A stretch of 64,000 bases of DNA, from contig NZ_FMDM01000005.1 in assembly GCF_900090105.1 (NCBI RefSeq), forward strand, positions 62,001-126,000, written 5' to 3'. This stretch comes from Micromonospora humi. GTDB lineage: Bacteria; Actinomycetota; Actinomycetes; Mycobacteriales; Micromonosporaceae. Within the stretch, counting starts at the first letter, position 1; every line of letters starts with the position of its first letter. Shown here in pieces: positions 8,207 through 15,769 of the stretch. The position numbers and the translations under genes are program-made. Under the pieces are notes generated by a model. That model was not told the origin of the DNA. It did no database searches and saw only the letters and a program-made list of their open reading frames with translations.

Positions 8207-9210
8207 GTCGCCGGCAGATCCTCCGCGCCACCGTCGTCGGGCCGCTCATGGTGGCCTGTCTCGTGACGGCGTGCCAGCCCGAACCCAAGCGGGGTGGCGT
8301 CCAGGTCGTCGAACCGGGCACCGCGCCCGCGACGACCGCGGCGAGCGCCGCCCCGAGCCAGCCCCCGGCCCCGTTGACCGGGGTGCCGGCCGGCACCCCG
8401 GCGGTGACCACCCGGCCGGCGCTCGCGGTGCCGTTGCGGGTGACCCCGTCGACCACCCCAACCGGGCTGGACGCGGCCGACGTGGTCTACGCCGAGTTCG
8501 CCGAGTCCGACTCCCTGCACCTGACCGCGGTGTTCCACTCACGGGAGGCCGCCAAGGTCGGCCCGGTCACCGAGATCCGCCCGGTCGACATCCGGTCGGT
8601 CGCCGTGCTGCGTCCGTTCGTCGGCTACGCCGGTGGCCCCACCGGCTTCCTGGCCCAGTTCAAGGACTCGAAGCTCGGCGGGGTCACGCCCGACGACGAC
8701 GACAAGGCGTTCTCCGGGGACCACACCTCGACGGCGGCGCTCTGGCGGGCGGCACCGAAGGCCGCACCGCCGCCGACCCCGGTGCTGGACTACGCGACGA
8801 CGCCGGGCGACGCGCTGGCCGGGCGCGACCTCGCCCCGGCCCGGCAACTCACCGTGAGCGTTCCCGGTGGTCCGCCCATGGTGTGGCGTTACGACGCGGC
8901 GAAGAGGGTGTGGACGACCCGGGTGGGCAAGGCGACCGTCGCGGCGACGTCGGTGGTGGTGCTGACCACGGAATACCGGACGATCGACGTCCGCAAGCCG
9001 TCATTCCGCTCGCTGCCGTCCGCCAAGGTCTTCGGCCAGGGCGCCGCGGTCGCCGTCTCCGGCCCGTCCGGCGCCAAGGGGACCTGGCGGAAGCCGGGCC
9101 AGGACCTGGTCTGCAACGTGGTGGACGCCGACGGCGGCCTGATGCATCCGCAGCCCGGCAACGCCTGGGTGGTCTACGTGTCGAGCACCGCCAAGGTCAC
9201 GCTCGGATGA
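8203..9210 (+). CDS. DUF3048 (YerB-like) lipoprotein
   Basis: A 335-residue secreted lipoprotein. A short RRQ basic start and hydrophobic core lead to LVTAC, with Cys near residue 25 as the lipid anchor. A Thr/Pro/Ala linker follows, then the DUF3048 domain (GLDAADVVYAEFAE; VGPVTEIRPVDI; GGPTGFLAQFK). Its GTG overlaps the upstream Wzz-like stop (GTGA) and its TGA overlaps the next start, so it belongs to the operon. The molecular role of DUF3048 is not established. An envelope scaffold role in polymer export or attachment is inference from context. Confidence 0.78.
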   Translation: MSRRQILRATVVGPLMVACLVTACQPEPKRGGVQVVEPGTAPATTAASAAPSQPPAPLTGVPAGTPAVTTRPALAVPLRVTPSTTPTGLDAADVVYAEFAESDSLHLTAVFHSREAAKVGPVTEIRPVDIRSVAVLRPFVGYAGGPTGFLAQFKDSKLGGVTPDDDDKAFSGDHTSTAALWRAAPKAAPPPTPVLDYATTPGDALAGRDLAPARQLTVSVPGGPPMVWRYDAAKRVWTTRVGKATVAATSVVVLTTEYRTIDVRKPSFRSLPSAKVFGQGAAVAVSGPSGAKGTWRKPGQDLVCNVVDADGGLMHPQPGNAWVVYVSSTAKVTLG

Positions 9211-10691
9211 GCACCCTCGCCCCGAACGAACCGACCCACGGATTCGCGCCGCCGCCGACCGGCTCCCCGGTGCCGGGCGCCGTCCCGGCCCGGACGCCGG
9301 TCCGGCCCACGGCTCCGTCGTTCCGACTGTCGCCGTCCTGGCCGCTGAGCGCGGCGTTCGTGCTCTACCCGGTCGCCTGGATGCTCGGGGTGTCCACCTT
9401 CATCTTCGTCGTGCTGGCCGTGCCGATGGCCGTGCAACTGCGCCGCCGGGGTTCCGTCCAGGTGCCGCCGGGCTTCGGCATCTGGCTGGTCCTGCTGCTC
9501 TGGATCTTCCTCTCCGTGGTGATGCTCGACCTCCGGGCACCCAACACGCTGCCGCCCTCCGGCGGCGGCCGCTACCTCGGCTGGGGCATCTGGCTGGCCA
9601 ACTACGTGGCCCTCACCGTGGTCATGCTCTACGTGCTGAACCTGCGCGAGCGGGAGCTGTCGCAGCGCCGGGTGATCCGGCTCTTCGGCTTCATGGGCGT
9701 GGTCACGGTGATCGGCGGTTACCTCGGCTCGCTGCTGCCGTCGGTCGGCTTCGTCGCGCCGCTCAACTACCTGCTGCCGCCCTCCATCGCCAACCAGCCC
9801 TACGTCGCCTCGCTGATGGACGTGCGGTTCGCCCAGGTGCAGCAGGTGCTGGCCGGCGAGAGCGAGTCGCCCCGCCCCTCGGCCCCGTTCGAGTACACCA
9901 ACTCGTGGGGCGAGAACATCGCGATCCTGCTGATCTGGCTGATCGTCGGCTGGGTCGTGCTGGGCGGCCCGGTGCGGCGCCTGCTCGGCATCGCGATCGC
10001 GCTGGCCGCGATCTTCCCGATCGTCTACTCGCTCAACCGCGGGCTCTGGGTCGGCCTCGGCATCGCCGCGGTCTACGTCGCCATCCGGCTCGCGCTGCGC
10101 GGCCGGATGGTGGTGCTCGGCGGGCTCGCCCTGGCGGTCGGGTTGATCGGCGTGCTGGTCGTCGCCACCCCGCTCGGCCGCACGTTCGACGAACGGCTGC
10201 AGAACGGGCACAGCGACGACATCCGGGCCACCCTCTCCGCGGGCGCGGTCACCGCGGCCAACCACTCGCCGGTCCTCGGCTACGGCGGCAACCGGGCGCT
10301 GATCGGCAGCAACCGGTCCATCGCCATCGGCAAGTCGGACGACTGCAAGCAGTGCGGCAACCGGGAGCTCGGCAGCAACGGCCAACTCTGGGCGCTGCTC
10401 ATCGGCCAGGGGTGGGTCGGCGCGCTGGCCTACAACGGCTTCTTCCTCTACTGCCTCTGGCGCTACCGGCGCGACCACAGCGCCATCGGTATCGCCGGCA
10501 CGCTCGTCATCATCCTCATGCTCTTCTTCCAGTTCACCTACGGGGCGCTGGAAGCCACCCTCGCCTACGCCCTGATCTCGGTGGCCCTGCTGGCCCGCAA
10601 CGACCGGCGGCGCCGGGCCCTCGCGCCGACGCCGCCCAAGGGCACGATCGCCGGGCTACGGGCCCGACTGGAAGCAGCCGGTGACCGCTGA
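9207..10691 (+). CDS. Wzy/O-antigen ligase-type polymerase
   Basis: A 494-residue polytopic protein with about 10-12 hydrophobic helices from residue 45 on and a Pro-rich cytosolic N-terminus. The large extracytoplasmic loop before the last helices (GYGGNRALIGSNRS, then CKQC and GSNGQLWALLIGQG) has the Wzy_C pattern of O-antigen ligase and EPS polymerases. In a Wzx/Wzy pathway it joins flipped undecaprenyl-linked repeat units outside the membrane. A CxxC pair in the loop could form a disulfide. The ATG overlaps the DUF3048 stop. Polymerase versus ligase cannot be settled from sequence. Confidence 0.85.
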   Translation: MSTLAPNEPTHGFAPPPTGSPVPGAVPARTPVRPTAPSFRLSPSWPLSAAFVLYPVAWMLGVSTFIFVVLAVPMAVQLRRRGSVQVPPGFGIWLVLLLWIFLSVVMLDLRAPNTLPPSGGGRYLGWGIWLANYVALTVVMLYVLNLRERELSQRRVIRLFGFMGVVTVIGGYLGSLLPSVGFVAPLNYLLPPSIANQPYVASLMDVRFAQVQQVLAGESESPRPSAPFEYTNSWGENIAILLIWLIVGWVVLGGPVRRLLGIAIALAAIFPIVYSLNRGLWVGLGIAAVYVAIRLALRGRMVVLGGLALAVGLIGVLVVATPLGRTFDERLQNGHSDDIRATLSAGAVTAANHSPVLGYGGNRALIGSNRSIAIGKSDDCKQCGNRELGSNGQLWALLIGQGWVGALAYNGFFLYCLWRYRRDHSAIGIAGTLVIILMLFFQFTYGALEATLAYALISVALLARNDRRRRALAPTPPKGTIAGLRARLEAAGDR

Positions 10692-11896
10692 TGGTGTTCC
10701 GCGTACCCCCGGACGGCGACGGCCGCTCCGCCTACCTCGGTGAGCTGGCCGGCCTGATCTGGCCCGAGCCGGCCGAGCCCGCCCTGCGTCGGGGCGGCCC
10801 CGGCTGGGTGGTGGTGCCCTCGGCCGCCCGTCCCCGGCTGCTGGTGCCCACCGGCTCCGGCCGGGCCGCCGCCGGCGCCGTACGGCACTCCACCGAGGCG
10901 GTCGGCCGCAAGGCCAGGCTGGTCCGGCAGGGGCTGGCCACCGCGTTCCGACTCGGGCTGGGGCCGGTGGTGTTCCGCGACCGGCTGGTGGTCGACGGCG
11001 GCGGGCTGGACGCCTACCTGACCGAGGTGCTCGGCGAACCGGCGCTGGTCAGCCTGCACATCGGGCCGGCCCGGGCCAACCGCAAGCCGGTGCTGCAACT
11101 GCTCGCGCCGGACGGCCGGGCCCTGGGCTACGCGAAGCTCGGCGTCGACCCGCTGACCCGGGCCCTGGTCGACGCCGAGGCCGCCGCGTTGCGCCGGCTC
11201 GCCGGCGTGCCGCTCGGCCCGGTCGTGCTGGCCGGGGTACGCCACCACGGCGACTGGCACGGACACGCGTTGCTGGTGCAGGAGGCGCTGCCGGTGCGGC
11301 TGCCCCGGGCCACGCCGGCCGTGGCGGCGGAGGCGGAACGGGCCGCCATGGTGGCGGTCGCCGGCTGCCTCGGCGTACACCGGGGTTCGTGGGCGGGCAG
11401 CGGGCACGCGGCCCGGCTGGCCGGCGCGGTGGACGAGCTGGGTGACCGGCCGGAGGCCGGGCGCTTGCGCGCGGTCCTCACCTCGGTCGCGGACGCCGAC
11501 CCGGTGGTGGCGTTCGGCGCCTGGCACGGGGACTGGAACGGCGGAAACAGCGCGGTGCTGGCCGACGGCCGGGTGCTGGTCTGGGACTGGGAGCGGTTCG
11601 AGGCCGACGTGCCGGCCGGTTACGACGCGCTGCACCTGGCGGTGCAGGGTGCGATGAGCCACGACGGGGTGGAGCCGCCGGCGGCCGCCCGGGCGCTGAT
11701 CGCCGGCGCGGACCGGACGCTCGCGCCGTTCGACCAGGGCGGCGGGGGCGCCGACCTGGTCGCCGTGCTCTACCTGGTGGAGCTGGCGACGCGTTATCTG
11801 CGGGACCGGCAGGCCGAGGCGGGTGCGCGACTGGGGCACGTCGACACCTGGCTGCTGCCTGCCGTCGAGGAGCACCTGGCCCGCCGGGCCCGGTGA
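10691..11896 (+). CDS. APH/choline-kinase-fold phosphotransferase
   Basis: A 401-residue cytosolic protein with an aminoglycoside-phosphotransferase kinase fold in its C-terminal half. FGAWHGDWNGGNSAV is the Brenner catalytic loop (HGDxxxxN) and VWDWERFE supplies the metal-binding acidic residue. The N-terminal 130 residues look family-specific. The gene sits between the Wzy-like and sulfotransferase genes with overlaps on both sides (TGATG; GTGA), so it is part of the polysaccharide operon. A sugar or sugar-lipid kinase adding phosphate decorations is the contextual guess. An antibiotic-resistance role is unlikely here. Confidence 0.74.
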   Translation: MVFRVPPDGDGRSAYLGELAGLIWPEPAEPALRRGGPGWVVVPSAARPRLLVPTGSGRAAAGAVRHSTEAVGRKARLVRQGLATAFRLGLGPVVFRDRLVVDGGGLDAYLTEVLGEPALVSLHIGPARANRKPVLQLLAPDGRALGYAKLGVDPLTRALVDAEAAALRRLAGVPLGPVVLAGVRHHGDWHGHALLVQEALPVRLPRATPAVAAEAERAAMVAVAGCLGVHRGSWAGSGHAARLAGAVDELGDRPEAGRLRAVLTSVADADPVVAFGAWHGDWNGGNSAVLADGRVLVWDWERFEADVPAGYDALHLAVQGAMSHDGVEPPAAARALIAGADRTLAPFDQGGGGADLVAVLYLVELATRYLRDRQAEAGARLGHVDTWLLPAVEEHLARRAR

Positions 11897-11913
11897 GAGT
11901 GAGGAGTGGGGAC

Positions 11914-12777
11914 GTGACGGTGGCCAGGGAGCAGGCGCTCCGCGCGGTGAAGTCGGTGAGTCGGACGGTCGGTCGGTTGACCGCGGGCTCACGGATGGTG
12001 CCGGGATTCCTGATCGTGGGGGCGCAGCGCTGCGGCACCACCTCGCTGTTCAAGACGCTCTCGCAGCACCCCGGGGTGCTGCCGCCCGCCTATCACAAGG
12101 GCGTGCACTACTTCGACATGTCCTACCACCGGGGGATGAGCTGGTATCTCGGCCACTTCCCCACCACCAGCAAGGCCGACGCGGTGAAGGAGCAGCTCGG
12201 CGTACGCGGGATCACCGGCGAGTCGAGCCCCTACTACATGTTCCACCCGCTGGCCGGGCAGCGGATCGCCAAGGACCTGCCGTCGGTGAAGCTGCTGGTG
12301 CTGCTGCGCGACCCGGTGGAGCGGGCCTACTCGGCGCACTCGCACGAGCTGGCCCGGGGCTTCGAGACCGAGGCGGACTTCGAGCGGGCGCTGGCGCTGG
12401 AGGAGCAGCGGACGGCCGGCCAGCGGGAGCGGATGACCGCCGACCCGTCGTACGCCAGCGAGCACTTCCAGCACAACGCCTACCTGGCCCGGGGCCGCTA
12501 CATCGAGCAGGTGGAGCGGCTGGAGGCGCTTGTCGGCCGGGACCGGCTGCACGTCATCGACAGCGACGACTTCTTCGCCGACCCGCGCCCGTCCTTCGAC
12601 GCGGTCTGTGACTTCCTCGAGCTGCCCCGCTGGGCGGACATCGCCTTCGGCAAGCACAACTCGCGGTCCCGCTCGCCGATGTCGGCCGAGCTGCGGGCCC
12701 GGCTGGAGGACCACTTCGCCCCGTACGACGAGCGGCTGGCCACCTGGTGGGGACGCGTGCCGTCGTGGCGGCGGTGA
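11914..12777 (+). CDS. second sulfotransferase, heparan/glycan O-sulfotransferase-like
   Basis: About 287 residues. FLIVGAQRCGTTSLFKTL (about residues 32-49) is the PAPS 5'-phosphosulfate loop. LLVLLRDPVERAYSAHSHEL near residue 130 is the 3'-phosphate motif with the usual Arg and Ser, and the C-terminus keeps the helical KHNSRSRSPM region of HS/NDST-type enzymes. I chose GTG 11914 because GAGGAG lies 7 nt upstream; an in-frame GTG at 11893 overlaps the previous stop and is possible. It is not closely similar to the sulfotransferase at 3805, so two different positions may be sulfated. Operon context: kinase before, flippase after. Confidence 0.83.
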   Translation: MTVAREQALRAVKSVSRTVGRLTAGSRMVPGFLIVGAQRCGTTSLFKTLSQHPGVLPPAYHKGVHYFDMSYHRGMSWYLGHFPTTSKADAVKEQLGVRGITGESSPYYMFHPLAGQRIAKDLPSVKLLVLLRDPVERAYSAHSHELARGFETEADFERALALEEQRTAGQRERMTADPSYASEHFQHNAYLARGRYIEQVERLEALVGRDRLHVIDSDDFFADPRPSFDAVCDFLELPRWADIAFGKHNSRSRSPMSAELRARLEDHFAPYDERLATWWGRVPSWRR

Positions 12778-14354
12778 CCCGGGCGGACGCCGGAGGGGTC
12801 GAGGCGGCGGAGGCGCCGGCCGGCGGCACCGGGTCCGGCGCGGGTCTCGGCGGCGCCGCGCGTCAGGGCTTCGCCAACCTGGTCGGGGTCGGGCTGGCCG
12901 CGGTGGCCGGCTTCGGCCTGAACATCGTCATCACCCGCGGCTGGTCGGTCCGCGAGGCGGGCATGTTCTTCGCCGCCACCAGCGCGTTCATGATCGCCGC
13001 GTCGGCGGCCCGGCTCGGCACCGACGTGGGGACCATCTACTTCGTCAGCCGGCACCGGACGCTCGACCGACGCGACCGGATCCGCGGCACGATCGCGGTG
13101 GGTCTCGTGCCGGTGCTGGTCGTCGGGGCGATGCTCGCGGTGGCCGGCTGGCTGGCCGCCCCCGCGTTGGCCCGGCTCACCATGCCGGAGGCCGGCCCCG
13201 GCGCGGTGACCGCGCTGCGGGTGCTGCTGGCGTTCGTTCCGCTCGCCGCGCTCAACGACTACGCCCTCGCCGCCTGCCAGGGCTTCGGCCAGATGCGCCC
13301 GCTGCTGACCGTGGAACGGCTCGGCCGGACCCTGGTGCAGTTCGTCGCGGTCGCCGTGGCGGCCTGGCTCGGCCTCTCCGCCACCAGCGCGTTGCCGCTG
13401 GCGTGGGCGCTGCCCTATCTGTTCGCGGCCGCCGCCGGCCTGCTCTGGCTCCGCCGGCTCGTCCGCCGGGCCGAACGCGACGTGCCGAGGCCGGTGCCGG
13501 CGACCGAGCAGATCGGCCCGTTCTGGCGGTTCACCGGGCCCCGCGCGCTCAGCACGCTGGCCGCGATCGTCGTGCAGCGGCTCGACATCGTGCTGCTCAG
13601 CGCGTTGCGCGGGCCGGCCGACGCGGCCCTCTACACCGCCGCCACCCGGTTCCTGGCCCTCGGCCAGCTCGCCGGGACGGCCCTGGGCAGTTCGGTGCAG
13701 CACCGCATGGCGGCGGCCTTCGCGCGCGCCGATCACGACGAGGCGCGTCAGCTCTACCAGGTGGCCACCGGTTGGCTGGTGCTGTTGTCCTGGCCGATCT
13801 ATCTGGGTTTCGCCGCCTTCGCCGCGCCGATGCTGGCCCTGTTCGGCTCCGGCTACGGCGCCGGCAAGTCCGTGGTGGTGCTGCTCTCGCTGGTCATGCT
13901 GGTGGCCACCGGGTGCGGCATGGTGGACGTGGTGCTCAACATGGCCGGCCGCACCGCGTGGACCTTCTACAACGCGATGGCCGCCACGGTCCTCAACGTG
14001 GTGCTCAACCTCGTGCTCATCCCACGCCACGGCATCGTCGGCGCGGCGCTGGCCTGGACCGGCGCCATCCTGGTGAACAACCTGGTGCCGCTGGCACAGC
14101 TCTGGTGGTCCCTGCGGCTGCACCCGTTCGGGCACGGCAGCCGGGTCGCCATGACGCTGGGCCTCGCCTGCTTCGGCCTGCCGCTGGGGGTGGCCGTCCT
14201 GTTCGGCGCCGCACCGCTGGTGCTCGTCGTGGTGACGCTGGCCGGTGGTGCCGCCTACCTGGCGGCGGCCTGGCGCTGGCGCGGCACGCTGCACCTCGAC
14301 GCGCTCCGCAGCCTGCGGCGCGGGGGCGGCGCGGGAACGGCCGCCCGGGCCTGA
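12774..14354 (+). CDS. Wzx-type polysaccharide flippase (MOP superfamily)
   Basis: About 526 residues with 12-14 predicted membrane helices. The N-terminus GFANLVGVGLAAVAGFGLNIVI and the repeated glycine-rich helices are typical of MATE/Wzx exporters. It should flip undecaprenyl-linked repeat units across the membrane before polymerisation by the 9207 protein. GTG 12774 overlaps the sulfotransferase stop (GTGA); a GTG at 12747 would overlap by 31 nt. It is the last clear gene of the operon starting at 6356. Confidence 0.86.
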   Translation: MTRADAGGVEAAEAPAGGTGSGAGLGGAARQGFANLVGVGLAAVAGFGLNIVITRGWSVREAGMFFAATSAFMIAASAARLGTDVGTIYFVSRHRTLDRRDRIRGTIAVGLVPVLVVGAMLAVAGWLAAPALARLTMPEAGPGAVTALRVLLAFVPLAALNDYALAACQGFGQMRPLLTVERLGRTLVQFVAVAVAAWLGLSATSALPLAWALPYLFAAAAGLLWLRRLVRRAERDVPRPVPATEQIGPFWRFTGPRALSTLAAIVVQRLDIVLLSALRGPADAALYTAATRFLALGQLAGTALGSSVQHRMAAAFARADHDEARQLYQVATGWLVLLSWPIYLGFAAFAAPMLALFGSGYGAGKSVVVLLSLVMLVATGCGMVDVVLNMAGRTAWTFYNAMAATVLNVVLNLVLIPRHGIVGAALAWTGAILVNNLVPLAQLWWSLRLHPFGHGSRVAMTLGLACFGLPLGVAVLFGAAPLVLVVVTLAGGAAYLAAAWRWRGTLHLDALRSLRRGGGAGTAARA

Positions 14355-14416
14355 CCCGCCGGCGTCCGCGCGGTCCGTCGATGATTCGGGGTCCGGCGGA
14401 CAGGACTCAACACGGG

Positions 14417-14422
14417 TAGAGT
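14417..14422 (+). promoter_or_regulatory. candidate -10 box for the GH26-like lipoprotein gene
   Basis: TAGAGT in the 163-bp gap after the flippase gene, about 95 nt upstream of the next start. I saw no good -35. It suggests separate transcription of the downstream gene. Confidence 0.3.
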
Positions 14423-14517
14423 GCCAAGGGTCGCCTGCCCGCCCGGCTGGCCGTCGCCTCGGGGAGGTCCGCCAGGGCTGCATTCGTCGGCCGGCGACAT
14501 CCTGGGGAGAGGTTGCG

Positions 14518-15582
14518 GTGGTGCTACGGGTGCGGCGTGCGTTGGCGTCTCTGTCCATTCTGGCCTGCCTGGTTCCGGCGGTGGTGGCCTGCGACTCCGG
14601 GTCGGGCCGACCGTCCGGCCAGGCGTCCTTCGTGCCTCCGCCTCCGTCGGTGGCGCCCCGCACCGACCCGGTGCGCACCACCGGCCGCGGGCCGGAGCCA
14701 CCGGAGAAGGGCGCCTGGCTCGGCGCCTGGGTCCAGCCGGAGTTCCACAACCCGGCCGGGCGGGCGACCGCGTTCGAGGCGTTCGACCAGGCGGCCGGCG
14801 GCAAGCTCACCGTGGCCCACATGTTCCACGAGTGGAACAAGCCCTTCCCGGGCGACACCCAGACCGCGTTCAACGCGATGGGCAAGCTCCAGATGATCTC
14901 GTGGAGCGGCACCGACACCCGGTCGACGGTGAGCGGCGTCTACGACCCGCTGATCCGACAGCGGGCCGAGAACGTGAAGGCGTTCGGCATCCCGGTGCTG
15001 CTGCGCTACCGCTGGGAGATGGACCGGCCCAACCTGCGCGCCAGCGTCCACTCGCCGGAGGACTACATCGCCGCCTGGAAACACATCCGGGCCATCTTCA
15101 CCGAGGTCGGCGCCACCAACGCGGCCTGGGTCTGGTGCCCGCACGCCGACGGCTTCGCCAACCCGGAGCGCGACGCCGCGGCCTACTACCCCGGCGACGA
15201 CCAGGTCGACTGGCTCTGCGCGGACGTCTATCCGGGCACCGAATGGGTGAGCTTCGCGGAGCGCATGGACCACTTCATGGCGTTCGCCAGCAAGCACCCC
15301 CGGCCGGTGGTGATCGGCGAGTTCGGGCCGACCGAGAAGGGCCGGCCGGGCCAGCGGGCCGACTGGCTGCGCGGGGTCCGTGGCTACCTGAAGGAGCACC
15401 CGCAGATCAAGGCCGCCATGTACTTCTCCGGCCGGGACACGAAACCGGTGTACGACACCACCTTCGACGACGACCCGGAGAGCGCGGCGGTGTTCCGCGA
15501 GTTGGCCACCGATCCCTACTTCTCCCCACCGCTGCCGAACCTCAGCCCCACCTCCGCGCCACCATCCACATCCACTGAGTGA
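14518..15582 (+). CDS. secreted GH26-like glycoside hydrolase, lipoprotein
   Basis: About 354 residues. A signal peptide ends in VVAC with an acceptor Cys near residue 23, then a Pro-rich linker and a GH26-like (beta/alpha)8 domain. Glu167 in RYRWEMDRPN fits the acid/base and Glu268 in VVIGEFGPTE the nucleophile. GTG codons at 14518 and 14521 both follow GGGGAGA. With the protein at 1197 it brackets the polysaccharide operons, so endo-cleavage of the exported polymer (length control or release) is plausible. Beta-mannanase is the named family activity, but the true substrate is unknown. Confidence 0.78.
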   Translation: MVLRVRRALASLSILACLVPAVVACDSGSGRPSGQASFVPPPPSVAPRTDPVRTTGRGPEPPEKGAWLGAWVQPEFHNPAGRATAFEAFDQAAGGKLTVAHMFHEWNKPFPGDTQTAFNAMGKLQMISWSGTDTRSTVSGVYDPLIRQRAENVKAFGIPVLLRYRWEMDRPNLRASVHSPEDYIAAWKHIRAIFTEVGATNAAWVWCPHADGFANPERDAAAYYPGDDQVDWLCADVYPGTEWVSFAERMDHFMAFASKHPRPVVIGEFGPTEKGRPGQRADWLRGVRGYLKEHPQIKAAMYFSGRDTKPVYDTTFDDDPESAAVFRELATDPYFSPPLPNLSPTSAPPSTSTE

Positions 15583-15606
15583 TCTTTCCTCGTCTTTTCG
15601 TTCGAT

Positions 15607-15642
15607 CCGGGCCCTTTCCTCGGCCAAAAAGGCCGGTCCCGG
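15607..15642 (+). terminator. possible hairpin terminator after the GH26-like lipoprotein gene
   Basis: An inner 5-bp stem CGGCC/GGCCG with an AAAAA loop (15621-15635) inside an outer CCGGG/CCCGG pairing (15607-15611, 15638-15642), about 25 nt past the stop codon. The flanks are locally T-rich, unusual for the window. Confidence 0.4.
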
Positions 15643-15769
15643 GTGGACGCGCGGTGGCCGAATGCGAGAAGGTGTTTTCCTCACGTCTGCGGTCGGCCGC
15701 GTGCGGCCTCACCTCGCGTCGCCACCGGCCACGATCGCAGCGCCTCCGACGTTCCCCCCGGAGCAGCCT

